A stretch of 64,000 bases of DNA from NCBI GenBank assembly GCA_050943475.1, contig JBMNPF010000011.1, forward strand, positions 1-64,000, written 5' to 3'. The position numbers and the translations under genes are program-made. Positions 44,118 to 52,236 of the stretch are shown here, one piece after another (the first letter of the stretch is position 1; every line of letters starts with the position of its first letter). Under the pieces are notes generated by a model that made no database searches, was not told the DNA's origin, and worked only from the letters and a program-made list of their open reading frames with translations. This DNA is from Metaruminococcus_A sp050943475 (GTDB taxonomy: Bacteria; Bacillota; Clostridia; Oscillospirales; Ruminococcaceae).

Positions 44118-47100
44118 ATGAAACAGAAAGCGCTCATCAAGGACACAGCCCGCGAGATTTGGCGTACCAAAAGCCGTTTTATCTCGATCTTTGCCATTAT
44201 CCTGCTCGGGGTTGGTTTTTTTGCAGGCTTGAAATCCACCTGCCCGGATATGAAGCTCACAGCAGAGGAGTATTTCAGGAATTCTCATCTTATGGATTAC
44301 CGCCTTGTCTCAACCTATGGATTTGATGAGGACGATGTTGCAAACGTCCGTGCGTTGGAAGGCGTTCATGCTGCAATGCCTGCGTACAGCCACGACTTCC
44401 TGCTGCTGGATGGGGAAAACGAGTTGGTGGTGAAAACCTATTCGGTGAATGGTACCGTTTCCTCGGACGACGAAAACAACCTCAACCGCCCCAATCTTGT
44501 TGAAGGGCGTTACCCGGAGAAGTCGGGCGAATGCGTTGTGGAACGCGGCGCGTCCTCGCCGAAGTATTTTGAGGTGGGCGGCCAAATCACTCTTTACAGC
44601 GGGGACGACACCCCGGTTGGCGACACCCTGAAAACAGATACTTTCACCATTGTCGGCATTGTGGAATCCCCGCTTTATATCTCGTATGAGCGCGGCACTT
44701 CCACCATCGGCAACGGTTCGATCAACAGCTTTATTATGCTCCCGGAAGAGGATTATAACCTGGAGGTTTATACCGACCTTTATGTTACCCTGGACGAAAC
44801 CCAGGGGATTTCTCCCTTTGCAGATGCCTACCGGGATGCGGTTGACAATTTCAGTGACACCTTGAAAACGGCCGCCTTTGAAAGTGTCTACACCCGCTAC
44901 GATTCCATTGTGTCCGAAGCCGAGCAGGAGCTGGAGGATGCCCGGCAGGAACTTGCGGACGGTGAACAAAAGCAGAAGGACGAACTTGCCGCCGCTCAGA
45001 AAAAAATTCAGGACGGCGAGCACGCGTACAACAACGGTTTGCGCCAGTACAATGAACAGTATCGGCTTTTCCAGGATACCATTGCGGATTCCCGCGCCCA
45101 AATCGCTGTGGCAGAGGAACAGCTGAACCAGCAGGCGGCGGATTTTGAATCGTCCAATACACTGTACCGTTCGCTGGTGAATCTGCGTGAAACCGCCCAA
45201 CCCGGTGTACCGTTTACCGAAGAACAGCAAGCGGTGGCAGAGGCTTCCGCTGCTCTAGATGAAAACCTGCCGCAGCTTGTTTCGGCTGCGCTTTTGACCG
45301 GCGATCCCACCATGCTTCAAATGCTGGACAGCACCTTGGCACAGACGGCTGAAAGTCTGAACCAAGCATCTCAGACCTTGACGGATGCCCGTGAGCAGCT
45401 TGCCCAGCAGACCGCTTTGCTGGATCAAAAGGAAAGCGAGGGCGAGCAAGCCTTTGCCGAAACCAAAACGCAGCTGGAACAGGCCAAACAGGATTTGCAG
45501 CAGGCCAAGATCGATTTTGATGAGGGCAAACGCGAATCCGACGCCGAACTGGCGGACGCCCGCGAACAGATTGCCAAAGGCGAAAAGGACCTTAAAAAAA
45601 TTTCCGAACCCACTGTCTATGTCTTTGACCGTGACGACAATGTCGGCTATTCCGGCTTCAGCAGCGACGCCGATAAGGTAGACGCTGTCGCTCAGATTTT
45701 TCCGGTCTTTTTCATCTTTGTCGCTGCTCTCGTCTGCCTCACCACCATGACCCGTATGGTGGAGGAACAGCGTACTGCCATCGGCACCCTGAAGGCGTTG
45801 GGGTATAGCAAAGCGTCGGTGGCAATGAAGTACCTTGCCTATGCGGTCATTGCCAGTTTTGCCGGCAGTGTGCTCGGCCTGCTGGCTGGGTTTCAGATCT
45901 TCCCGCATGTCATTTACAGTGCGTATGGAATTCTCTACCATATGCCGCCGCTCATTGCGCCGTTCCACTGGGATTACGCCGTCTGGTGCACCGTGGCCGC
46001 AGTGGTTTGCTCCGGAGCCGCAACCCTGATTGCCTGCTACGCCGAACTCCACGCAACGCCGGCGCAGCTTATGCGGCCAAAACCGCCCAAAAGCGGCAAG
46101 CGCATTCTGCTGGAGCGGGTCGGCTGGCTGTGGAAACGACTTTCATTTATCCAAAAGGTATCCATCCGCAATTTCTTCCGCTATAAAAAGCGGGTGATTC
46201 TGACGGTAACCGGTATTGCCGGCTGTACCGCCCTTATGCTCACCGGCTTTGGTATGAAAGATTCCATTTCCTCCATTGTCACCAAACAGTTTGATGAAAT
46301 TTTTCTCTATGATGTTACCGTCGCCTATGACGGAGATGTCTCGGACGACGAACGTCAATCCCTGCTGGATACCGTTTCGGGCCAGTCCGCTGTGACCGAA
46401 TCCATGGGTGCTCAGCAACTGTCGGTTACCGGGGTTGGCAGCAGCCGCAATGTCGACTGCTACCTTGTTGTCCCGCAGTCGACCAACGCGCTCGATCATT
46501 ACATGGATCTCCGCTCCCGCGGTTCCCATACACCGCAGCCGCTCACCGATGACGGCGTAGTCGTCACTGAAAAGCTTGCCAATATGCTGGGCATTTCGGT
46601 TGGGGACAGCATTGCGCTTAAGGATACCGACGGCAAGATGGTCGAAGCGCCGATAACCGGCATCGCGGAAAATTATCTGTTCCATTATGTTTATATGACG
46701 CCTGCGGTTTACGAATCCCTGTACGGCGGGAATTTCACCCCCAATGTGGTGTTCCTCAACCTCAATACCGAGGAACAGGCCGCCTGCGATGCACTTTCCT
46801 CCGCCATCCTCCAGGATGACAACGTGCTCCAGGTGAGCTTTTCATCAAGCAGCGGCGGCAGCTTCCGGGATATGATTGAAAGCCTCAACGCCGTTATCCT
46901 TGTTCTCATCCTTTCGGCGGGTGCACTGGCGTTGATTGTGCTGTATAACCTCACCAACATCAATGTCAATGAACGGGTTCGGGAACTTGCGACCCTCAAG
47001 GTGCTCGGCTTTTATGACAAAGAGGTCTCAGCCTATATTTACCGGGAAAATACCGCATCTTCCATTCTTGGCGTCCTTGTGGGGTTGGTCGTCGGCATTT

Positions 47101-47285
47101 TCCTGCATCGGTTTGTCGTCCTGACGGCCGAGGTGGATTTGGTCATGTTCAGCCGGGAGATTTTCCCCATGAGCTATGTTTGGGCCGCACTGTTAACCCT
47201 TGCGTTTACACTGCTTGTAAACTTCCTGCTTCACTTCCGGCTCAAAAAAATTGATATGGTGGAATCCTTAAAATCGGTGGAGTAA
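44118..47285 (+). CDS. Large FtsX-like ABC permease with coiled-coil extracytoplasmic domain
   Basis: 1055 residues. N-terminal helix (FISIFAIILLGVGFFAGLK), a periplasm-equivalent MacB-like domain (~40-250), and a long coiled coil (~270-500) rich in Glu, Gln and Ala (EAEQELEDARQELADGEQKQ and later heptads). Two FtsX three-helix units follow (~540-660 and ~940-1050) with the conserved ending RLKKIDMVESLKSVE. Heterooligomer with the preceding ATPase. The coiled coil probably reaches into the cell wall. Substrate unknown; peptide resistance or envelope stress are candidate roles (inference). No two-component genes are adjacent. Confidence 0.9.
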   Translation: MKQKALIKDTAREIWRTKSRFISIFAIILLGVGFFAGLKSTCPDMKLTAEEYFRNSHLMDYRLVSTYGFDEDDVANVRALEGVHAAMPAYSHDFLLLDGENELVVKTYSVNGTVSSDDENNLNRPNLVEGRYPEKSGECVVERGASSPKYFEVGGQITLYSGDDTPVGDTLKTDTFTIVGIVESPLYISYERGTSTIGNGSINSFIMLPEEDYNLEVYTDLYVTLDETQGISPFADAYRDAVDNFSDTLKTAAFESVYTRYDSIVSEAEQELEDARQELADGEQKQKDELAAAQKKIQDGEHAYNNGLRQYNEQYRLFQDTIADSRAQIAVAEEQLNQQAADFESSNTLYRSLVNLRETAQPGVPFTEEQQAVAEASAALDENLPQLVSAALLTGDPTMLQMLDSTLAQTAESLNQASQTLTDAREQLAQQTALLDQKESEGEQAFAETKTQLEQAKQDLQQAKIDFDEGKRESDAELADAREQIAKGEKDLKKISEPTVYVFDRDDNVGYSGFSSDADKVDAVAQIFPVFFIFVAALVCLTTMTRMVEEQRTAIGTLKALGYSKASVAMKYLAYAVIASFAGSVLGLLAGFQIFPHVIYSAYGILYHMPPLIAPFHWDYAVWCTVAAVVCSGAATLIACYAELHATPAQLMRPKPPKSGKRILLERVGWLWKRLSFIQKVSIRNFFRYKKRVILTVTGIAGCTALMLTGFGMKDSISSIVTKQFDEIFLYDVTVAYDGDVSDDERQSLLDTVSGQSAVTESMGAQQLSVTGVGSSRNVDCYLVVPQSTNALDHYMDLRSRGSHTPQPLTDDGVVVTEKLANMLGISVGDSIALKDTDGKMVEAPITGIAENYLFHYVYMTPAVYESLYGGNFTPNVVFLNLNTEEQAACDALSSAILQDDNVLQVSFSSSSGGSFRDMIESLNAVILVLILSAGALALIVLYNLTNINVNERVRELATLKVLGFYDKEVSAYIYRENTASSILGVLVGLVVGIFLHRFVVLTAEVDLVMFSREIFPMSYVWAALLTLAFTLLVNFLLHFRLKKIDMVESLKSVE

Positions 47286-47342
47286 CCGGCTTGCGCCGCT
47301 GTACCGCGTTTTGTACCGGCGATTTCGATGAAAAACCAGGGG

Positions 47343-47371
47343 TTGACAACCTTTTTTGCCCGTGCTATACT
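47343..47371 (+). promoter_or_regulatory. Promoter of the T-box-leuA transcript
   Basis: TTGACA, 17-bp spacer, TATACT. Transcript start predicted near 47378. Confidence 0.85.
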
Positions 47372-47377
47372 TTTAGC

Positions 47378-47664
47378 ATATTTGAAAGAAGAAATACGTT
47401 GAAGAGGATTAGTAGCGTTTCCCACGCCTTTAGAGAGTTGTTGGTTGGTGAAAAACAACGGCAAATGGAATGTGAACTCGCCTTGAAGTAGCTCGCTGAA
47501 ATGCAAAGAGTAGGTGGAGACGGAGCCTGACCGTTATCGCAGGGGGATATAAGGCTTTTACAAGTCCGTATCTGTAACGAGTGCATGCTTTGGCATGAAT
47601 TAGAGTGGTACCACGGGGAGTTTTATCCTCCGTCTCTAGGTTTGTAGAGACGGGGGATTTTTTA
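47378..47664 (+). promoter_or_regulatory. T-box leader, tRNA-Leu responsive
   Basis: Diagnostic features in order: AGTAGCGTTTCCC and AGAGAG..GGTGAAA elements of stem I; a specifier region GAACTCGCC with codon CTC (Leu) at 47477-47479; the T-box AGAGTGGTACCACGG at 47602-47615, whose TGGT would pair with the tRNA 3' end including discriminator A, correct for tRNA-Leu; and a terminator UCCUCCGUCUCUA/UAGAGACGGGGGA plus U-run (47627-47664). Uncharged tRNA-Leu should stabilise the antiterminator and switch on leuA. Confidence 0.93.
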
Positions 47665-47749
47665 TTTGTCCCCGGTACCTTTCCATCGGTTGATACGCAA
47701 TGTAAGCCATGATAGAAACCAAACCGCAAACAAGAAAAGGTGGATGATT

Positions 47750-49414
47750 ATGGAAAATTGCAGTAAGTACACACGGGGTTATTTCATGCCCCCGGTCAAT
47801 GAAATGAAATGGGTTCAAAAAGAGTATGTCGACAAAGCACCCATCTGGTGCAGCGTCGACCTGCGGGACGGCAATCAGTCCCTCATTGTCCCAATGAGTT
47901 TGGAAGAAAAAATTGAGTTCTTTCAAAAGCTCGTTCAAATTGGCTTTAAGGAAATTGAGGTCGGTTTTCCGGCCGCCTCTGAAACCGAATACGAATTTCT
48001 GCGCACCCTCATCGAGCAGAATTTAATCCCGGATGACGTCACCATTCAGGTGCTTACCCAGTCACGTGAGCACATCATTCAAAAAACCTTTGAGGCGCTC
48101 AGGGACGCAAAAAACGCTGTTGTTCACCTCTACAATTCCACTTCGGTTGCGCAGCGTGAGCAGGTGTTCCGCAAATCCAAGGAGGAGATCATCGGCATTG
48201 CCGTGTCCGGTGCCAAAATGGTTGCCGACTATGCGCAGAAAGTAGAGGGTAACTTTAAATTTGAGTATTCGCCGGAGAGCTTTACCGGAACCGAAATGGA
48301 GTTTGCGCTTGAAGTCTGCAACGCCGTACTGGATGTTTGGAAGCCTACGCCGGACAATAAGGTCATCATCAACCTGCCGGTTACGGTGGAAATGTCTATG
48401 CCGCATGTCTACGCGAGCCAGGTAGAATATATGTGCGACAACCTGAAGAACCGCGGCAGCGTTATTGTTTCGCTTCATCCGCACAACGACCGCGGTTGTG
48501 CGGTTGCCGACTCCGAGCTCGGCCTGATGGCGGGTGCCGACCGCATTGAGGGCACCTTATTCGGCAACGGTGAGCGCACCGGCAATGTCGATATTGTCAC
48601 CTTGGCGTTAAATATGTATTCCCATGGGGTCGATCCGGAGCTGGATTTCACCAACATGCCTGAAATTATCCATTTGTACGAGCGCGTGACCGACATGAAA
48701 GTTTACGACCGCCAGCCGTACAGCGGCAAGCTGGTCTTTGCCGCCTTCTCCGGTTCGCATCAGGATGCGATTGCCAAGGGAATGAAGTGGCGCGAGGAAA
48801 AGGAGCGCGAGCACTGGACCGTCCCGTACCTGCCCATCGACCCGAAGGATATCGGCCGCGAGTATGAGAGCGACGTTATCCGCATCAACAGCCAGTCCGG
48901 CAAAGGCGGAATTGGCTACCTGCTCCAGCAGAACTACGGGTTCGACCTCCCTCAAAAAATGCGCGAAGCGTTCGGTTATACCATCAAGGGAGTGTCCGAC
49001 CACATGCACAAAGAACTCAAGCCCAAAGAGGTTTACGAAATTTTTGTGCGTCAGTTTGTCAATATTGTGGAACCGGTTACCCTCAAGGAATGCCATTTCC
49101 GCCAGGGACGGCAAATTGAAGCTATGGTCACCCTGTATTATAAAGGCAAGACAATCGACCTCACCGGTAAAGGCAACGGCCGTCTGGATGCCGTAAGCAA
49201 TGCCATTAAGGAATACTTCAAGCTCAACTACACCATTGTAACCTACGAAGAGCACGCTTTGGAACAGGGCTCCGACTCCAAAGCAGTTTCCTATGTTGGT
49301 GTTGCCGGTTCGGACGGCAGGGTCTCCTGGGGCGCCGGCGTCCATACCGATATTATCACCTCCTCCATCGATGCACTTGTTAGCGCGGTTAACCGCATGA
49401 TGAAAGGCGAATAA
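47750..49414 (+). CDS. leuA: 2-isopropylmalate synthase, plant/yeast-type
   Basis: 554 residues. First committed step of leucine synthesis: acetyl-CoA plus 2-ketoisovalerate to 2-isopropylmalate. DRE-TIM domain starts APIWCSVDLRDGNQSL (catalytic Arg and metal Asp), with SLHPHNDRGCAVAD (metal His) and the GNGERTGNVD loop. The C-terminal LeuA dimerisation/leucine-feedback domain spans ~430-554. The APIWCSVDLRDGNQ start and length place it in the longer LeuA subfamily. An alternative ATG lies 6 nt upstream. Controlled by the T-box leader. Confidence 0.95.
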   Translation: MENCSKYTRGYFMPPVNEMKWVQKEYVDKAPIWCSVDLRDGNQSLIVPMSLEEKIEFFQKLVQIGFKEIEVGFPAASETEYEFLRTLIEQNLIPDDVTIQVLTQSREHIIQKTFEALRDAKNAVVHLYNSTSVAQREQVFRKSKEEIIGIAVSGAKMVADYAQKVEGNFKFEYSPESFTGTEMEFALEVCNAVLDVWKPTPDNKVIINLPVTVEMSMPHVYASQVEYMCDNLKNRGSVIVSLHPHNDRGCAVADSELGLMAGADRIEGTLFGNGERTGNVDIVTLALNMYSHGVDPELDFTNMPEIIHLYERVTDMKVYDRQPYSGKLVFAAFSGSHQDAIAKGMKWREEKEREHWTVPYLPIDPKDIGREYESDVIRINSQSGKGGIGYLLQQNYGFDLPQKMREAFGYTIKGVSDHMHKELKPKEVYEIFVRQFVNIVEPVTLKECHFRQGRQIEAMVTLYYKGKTIDLTGKGNGRLDAVSNAIKEYFKLNYTIVTYEEHALEQGSDSKAVSYVGVAGSDGRVSWGAGVHTDIITSSIDALVSAVNRMMKGE

Positions 49415-49428
49415 AGGCTTATATCCCC

Positions 49429-49465
49429 AAAGAAGCACGGGAGAATTCCCGTGCTTCTTTTTTTG
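49429..49465 (+). terminator. Intrinsic terminator of leuA
   Basis: AAAGAAGCACGGG pairs with CCCGTGCTTCTTT, followed by a T-run. The 49466-49651 region beyond holds nothing recognised. Confidence 0.88.
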
Positions 49466-49651
49466 GCCGCGGAGCGGGGGGAGTGGTTATCCCGCAGTAA
49501 CCTGTTCCTGCCCAATGAACCATGCGGTTGGATTTCATGTGGACGATAAGTGCCGCATTATTGTCCGTGCGTAAAGATACCACTTTACCGGTGGAATTGA
49601 GCCAATGCTGCTGGTTTTGTGCTCCGGATTATGCCATGCATTCACAGGTGC

Positions 49652-50071
49652 TTATTCGATTTCCATCCTCTGCTGACCTGGACGATCACCGGTTTCCGGC
49701 GGCTTGGGCTTTTTAAAGGCCGTTACCAGCTCCCGGACGCCTACCAGCAGTACAAAGACCGCAAATACTTTGGTCAGCCACTCCGAGCCGAGCAGATTGG
49801 CGCCCCAAACGCCGATAAATACGCCAATCACCGCAAAAATGGTGCTCGGCAGAATCACAGACGTTTCAATCATCTTATTCCGGATGTGGAAGATGAGCGA
49901 AAACGCCGCTATCGGCAGGAAAAAGATCAAATTGACGCCCTGCGCTGCAAGCTGCGGCATCTGCGCAAAAATCGTCAGGTAAATGACGAGGATAAACCCG
50001 CCGCCCAGTCCCATCGAGGCGGTAATCCCGGTGAGAAAGGCCACGATTCCAATGATAATCCAGTCCATCAT
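49652..50071 (-). CDS. TauE/SafE-family exporter, C-terminal half-size partner
   Basis: 139 residues, four transmembrane helices (WIIIGIVAFLTGITASMGLGGGFILV; GVNLIFFLPIAAFSLIF; PSTIFAVIGVFIGVWGANLL; TKVFAVFVLLVGVREL). Half the length of usual TauE/SafE (DUF81) proteins. Its ATG overlaps the stop of the preceding half in an ATGA junction, implying translational coupling and a heteromeric transporter. The family exports sulfite, sulfoacetate or other organosulfur anions; substrate not assignable. Confidence 0.85.
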   Translation of the reverse strand: MMDWIIIGIVAFLTGITASMGLGGGFILVIYLTIFAQMPQLAAQGVNLIFFLPIAAFSLIFHIRNKMIETSVILPSTIFAVIGVFIGVWGANLLGSEWLTKVFAVFVLLVGVRELVTAFKKPKPPETGDRPGQQRMEIE

Positions 50072-50436
50072 TGCAGCAGCATCCTCACTGCTCCAACGAT
50101 GATGACCCCTGCAAAGACGCATTTAAGCCATTTCACCGGAATTTTTTTGAGCAGCATTGCCCCAACGCCCGCACCGATGAGCCCGGTCGGCAGATAGGCG
50201 GCAGCCCCAAGCAGATCGATGTTTCCGTTCAGATAGTAGAGCACCGCACTGATGATGCTGGTCGGCAGAATGATGGCGATGGAGGTCGCGTGGGCTTTTT
50301 TTGCCTCAACCCCAAACTTTTCAAGCAGCGGCACCGCAACGACTCCGCCGCCCGCGCCGAACAGCCCGTTGAGGATGCCGGATATAAAGCCGAGCACGCC
50401 AAATTTGACGCGCTGTTTGAATTGCACATGAATCAC
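50068..50436 (-). CDS. TauE/SafE-family exporter, N-terminal half-size partner
   Basis: 122 residues, four hydrophobic segments, with the TauE N-terminal signature GFISGILNGLFGAGGGVVAVPLL and a second Gly-rich LPTGLIGAGVGAMLLKKI. AAGGAGTG lies upstream. First gene of the two-gene unit. Split TauE halves occur in several Clostridia (from memory), so this is probably a real heterodimer rather than a frameshift; the overlap is tidy and both halves begin with a Met behind appropriate contexts. Confidence 0.87.
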   Translation of the reverse strand: MIHVQFKQRVKFGVLGFISGILNGLFGAGGGVVAVPLLEKFGVEAKKAHATSIAIILPTSIISAVLYYLNGNIDLLGAAAYLPTGLIGAGVGAMLLKKIPVKWLKCVFAGVIIVGAVRMLLQ

Positions 50437-50744
50437 TCCTTACACCCGTTTATTATTCGATATTTTGGAGGGATTTATGTGCCCGGAACCAAAACGGTTT
50501 CAAACAGAGGCCGCACTTTGTCAAAACAGTTTTGGGTTTTCTGCCGCCACGGGTATGTTTCAAACAATTCGATTGATTCTATATAGACGAAGATCGCACC
50601 GCTTATTTGAAACGTAAATTTCGTTGATTCATCGTCCGAGGGCGCCGCGTACCGGCACGCACCGAGTTTCAAGTGCTGCTTGAACTGCGCTGGGTCTGGC
50701 GTTGGGCAAATGGACGTCTGAAAACGCCAAGATGGCGCAGACCA

Positions 50745-50997
50745 ATAAAGAAAAAGAAAAAGGCGGGCCAATTCAGCCCGCCTTTGAATAAACATAGTAC
50801 CGCCTTGCAGTCGTGCAGCAATTAAAAACCCGGTCCTTCTAGACAGGGTGGATATCTTCCTGAGAGTTTCGCGCTCCCTTCTTCCGCAAAAGCGGGAGGT
50901 CTGCAGTCCGCCCTCAGAGGTCAAGACTCCTAAAATTAAGTGTCGGATTAATTAGCCACACTAACTAAACAAGGCAGAAAACAAAAACAATTTTATG
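50745..50997 (-). ncRNA. Stand-alone ~250-nt noncoding RNA, 6S-like architecture
   Basis: A promoter (minus strand TTGATT, 16-bp spacer, TATAAT; 51003-51030) and a terminator (AAGGCGGGC/GCCCGCCTT with a T-rich tail) bound a transcript with no ORF. It folds by eye into a long rod. CTGCCTTG near the 5' end pairs with CAAGGCGG near the 3' end, GTGTGGC with GCTGCAC, AATTAA with TTAATT, CTGAG with CTCAG, and CTCCC with GGGAG, capped by CCGC-TTTT-GCGG. Closing stem, internal bubble and apical stem fit 6S RNA (ssrS), but I cannot confirm the family by sequence. A terminated leader for the TauE genes, ~300 nt away, is less likely. Confidence 0.6.
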
Positions 50998-51046
50998 TGC
51001 TTATTATAGCACACCGCCCCTAAAAATCAAGAGGGATTTCTTGCTT

Positions 51047-51370
51047 CTATTCGTCGATTTCTTCCACGTCGCCGTCGAATTCATCGTCAAACATATTGTC
51101 CAGGCGCTCTAAGAAAATTGCGCCGACACGCTCGTACTCCTCGTCATCGTCAATAGAGGCCATCATTTCTTCGTCGTCCACCATTTCGGACTTCAGAATG
51201 ACCAGGTCTCCGTCGTCCTCAATGGATTCTTCCGGGTTTTCATAATACGGAATCAGCGCAAAATAGCGGTTGTCGTCTAAATCCAGCACGTCAAGCAATT
51301 CAAAAGCCTGTTCGTTGCCTTCTTCGTCCACAAGGGTGTAAATATCCGGGGTCATGTCCATATCGCTCAT
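51047..51370 (-). CDS. DUF1292-family small acidic protein
   Basis: 107 residues. Start at MSDMDMTPD behind AAGGAG. Pattern YTLVDEEGNEQAFELLDVLDLDDNRYFALIPY is the DUF1292 core, followed by a strongly acidic tail. The family is widespread in Bacillota (YrzB-like) with unknown function, often near ruvX/yqgF and alaS, which are not visible here. It has its own promoter (51446-51474) divergent from the large RNA. Confidence 0.9.
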   Translation of the reverse strand: MSDMDMTPDIYTLVDEEGNEQAFELLDVLDLDDNRYFALIPYYENPEESIEDDGDLVILKSEMVDDEEMMASIDDDEEYERVGAIFLERLDNMFDDEFDGDVEEIDE

Positions 51371-51445
51371 GTTGTTCTCCTTATCCATAGCGGTTTTCAC
51401 CGCATTAGTATCTGCCGCGGCCGGCATTTCATACGTCTGAATTAA

Positions 51446-51474
51446 ATTGTAACGGAAATACTGGCGTAAGTCAA
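51446..51474 (-). promoter_or_regulatory. Promoter of the DUF1292 gene
   Basis: Minus strand TTGACT, 17-bp spacer, TACAAT. It lies 60-90 nt from the divergent promoter of the large RNA. Confidence 0.7.
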
Positions 51475-51533
51475 TTGTTTTTCTCTTGTTAGAAATAACG
51501 AATAAAAAAGTTAAAAAAACTTCAAAAAAACTA

Positions 51534-51562
51534 TTGACAAAACCTAAAAAGTAGAGTATATT
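51534..51562 (+). promoter_or_regulatory. Strong promoter of the large noncoding RNA
   Basis: Consensus TTGACA, exactly 17-bp spacer, TATATT, preceded by an A-tract-rich UP-like region (51500-51530). The predicted start at ~51569 coincides with the first base of the closing stem. Confidence 0.85.
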
Positions 51563-51623
51563 ATAGACAGAAAGAAAGAGAAGAGAAAACGAGAAGAAAT
51601 TAAGGTTGAAAGAGGTGTTTCCA

Positions 51624-51689
51624 ATGGGCAGTATAACAGAAGAACAGTATGTGTCCGTTTGGAACAAGTTAAGCGGAGGCTTCTTTTAA
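51624..51689 (+). CDS. Possible 21-residue peptide encoded in the large RNA
   Basis: AAAGAGGTG lies 6 nt before an ATG opening a 21-codon frame (begins MGSITEEQ, ends LSGGFF). It covers one strand of the 12-bp long-range stem, so translation and folding would compete. It may be a leader peptide or a chance frame. Confidence 0.3.
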   Translation: MGSITEEQYVSVWNKLSGGFF

Positions 51690-52053
51690 TTGATTGTCAA
51701 AGAGGGCTGAGACGTTTGTGGAACCAAAGGTTTGACACAACTTGAGCCACGAGTGATTGAAGAAATTGTTCAATTAAGAAGATAAACCTTGTTCCGCAGG
51801 CTGAGCAATGAAAATGAGTAATATCACAGCTTGCTTTTCCAAACGGACCAAGAAAAATTCGAAAAGGTGAGTCCGATGTACTAAATGTACGTAGCTAATG
51901 GTTCTTTAATATAGAGAAAGCATTGAAGGAAGATGATAAGAAGTGTTCCGTCTTTGCAAGTTGATTGTATTAAAGATTGAATAAGATGGTAAGGAGTGAG
52001 TCCGCCGGACACGTTAGCTTTTTAAGGAACTTTCTTTCAGAATAATTTAATAA

Positions 52054-52097
52054 AAAGGGGCGGTGCCGAAATCTCGGCGCCGCTCTTGTTGTTTTTG
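52054..52097 (+). terminator. Terminator of the large noncoding RNA
   Basis: GCGGTGCCGA pairs with TCGGCGCCGC around AATC, followed by TCTTGTTGTTTTT. Confidence 0.85.
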
Positions 52098-52236
52098 ACT
52101 GGGTTTTTAGGTTTCGCATTTGGTCTGTACTGCTTGTGAGTTTCGGCCTGGCCCTATCCAGCCGTAATTCGGGCTTGCACTTCGTTTCTATCCATGTTAG
52201 GATGTGCTTAGAAAATCTCGTGAAGGTGTGGTTATA

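Larger units (their letters stand above)
51569..52097 (+). ncRNA. Large (~530 nt) structured noncoding RNA, class unassigned
   Basis: Purine- and AT-rich compared with its neighbours and without any long ORF. GAAAGAAAG (51570-51578), right at the predicted 5' end, pairs perfectly with CTTTCTTTC (52030-52038), closing the whole molecule. A 12-bp perfect long-range stem joins 51653-51664 with 51837-51848 (GTCCGTTTGGAA/TTCCAAACGGAC). Local hairpins include ATTGAA/TTCAAT (~51756-51775), GTAC-TAAAT-GTAC and AAGC-GGAG-GCTT. GGAACAAG (51661) can alternatively pair with CTTGTTCC (51788). It ends in a GC-rich terminator (52060-52083 plus T-rich tail). Size and layout recall OLE, ROOL or GOLLD-type ornate RNAs; not RNase P, tmRNA, SRP or a group II intron. 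Confidence 0.75.

Noticed and set aside
50477..50617. 46-codon plus-strand frame behind GGAGGG, and antisense frame in the same place
   Set aside because: Good ribosome-binding site by chance, but the peptide has no recognisable features and sits antisense to the TauE upstream region.
51569..52097. Large RNA as RNase P RNA, tmRNA, SRP RNA or group II intron
   Set aside because: It lacks GAGGAAAGTC/ACAGAA (RNase P), a tRNA-like acceptor and Ala-rich tag (tmRNA), the SRP GGAAGCAGC apical motif, and a group II domain V.
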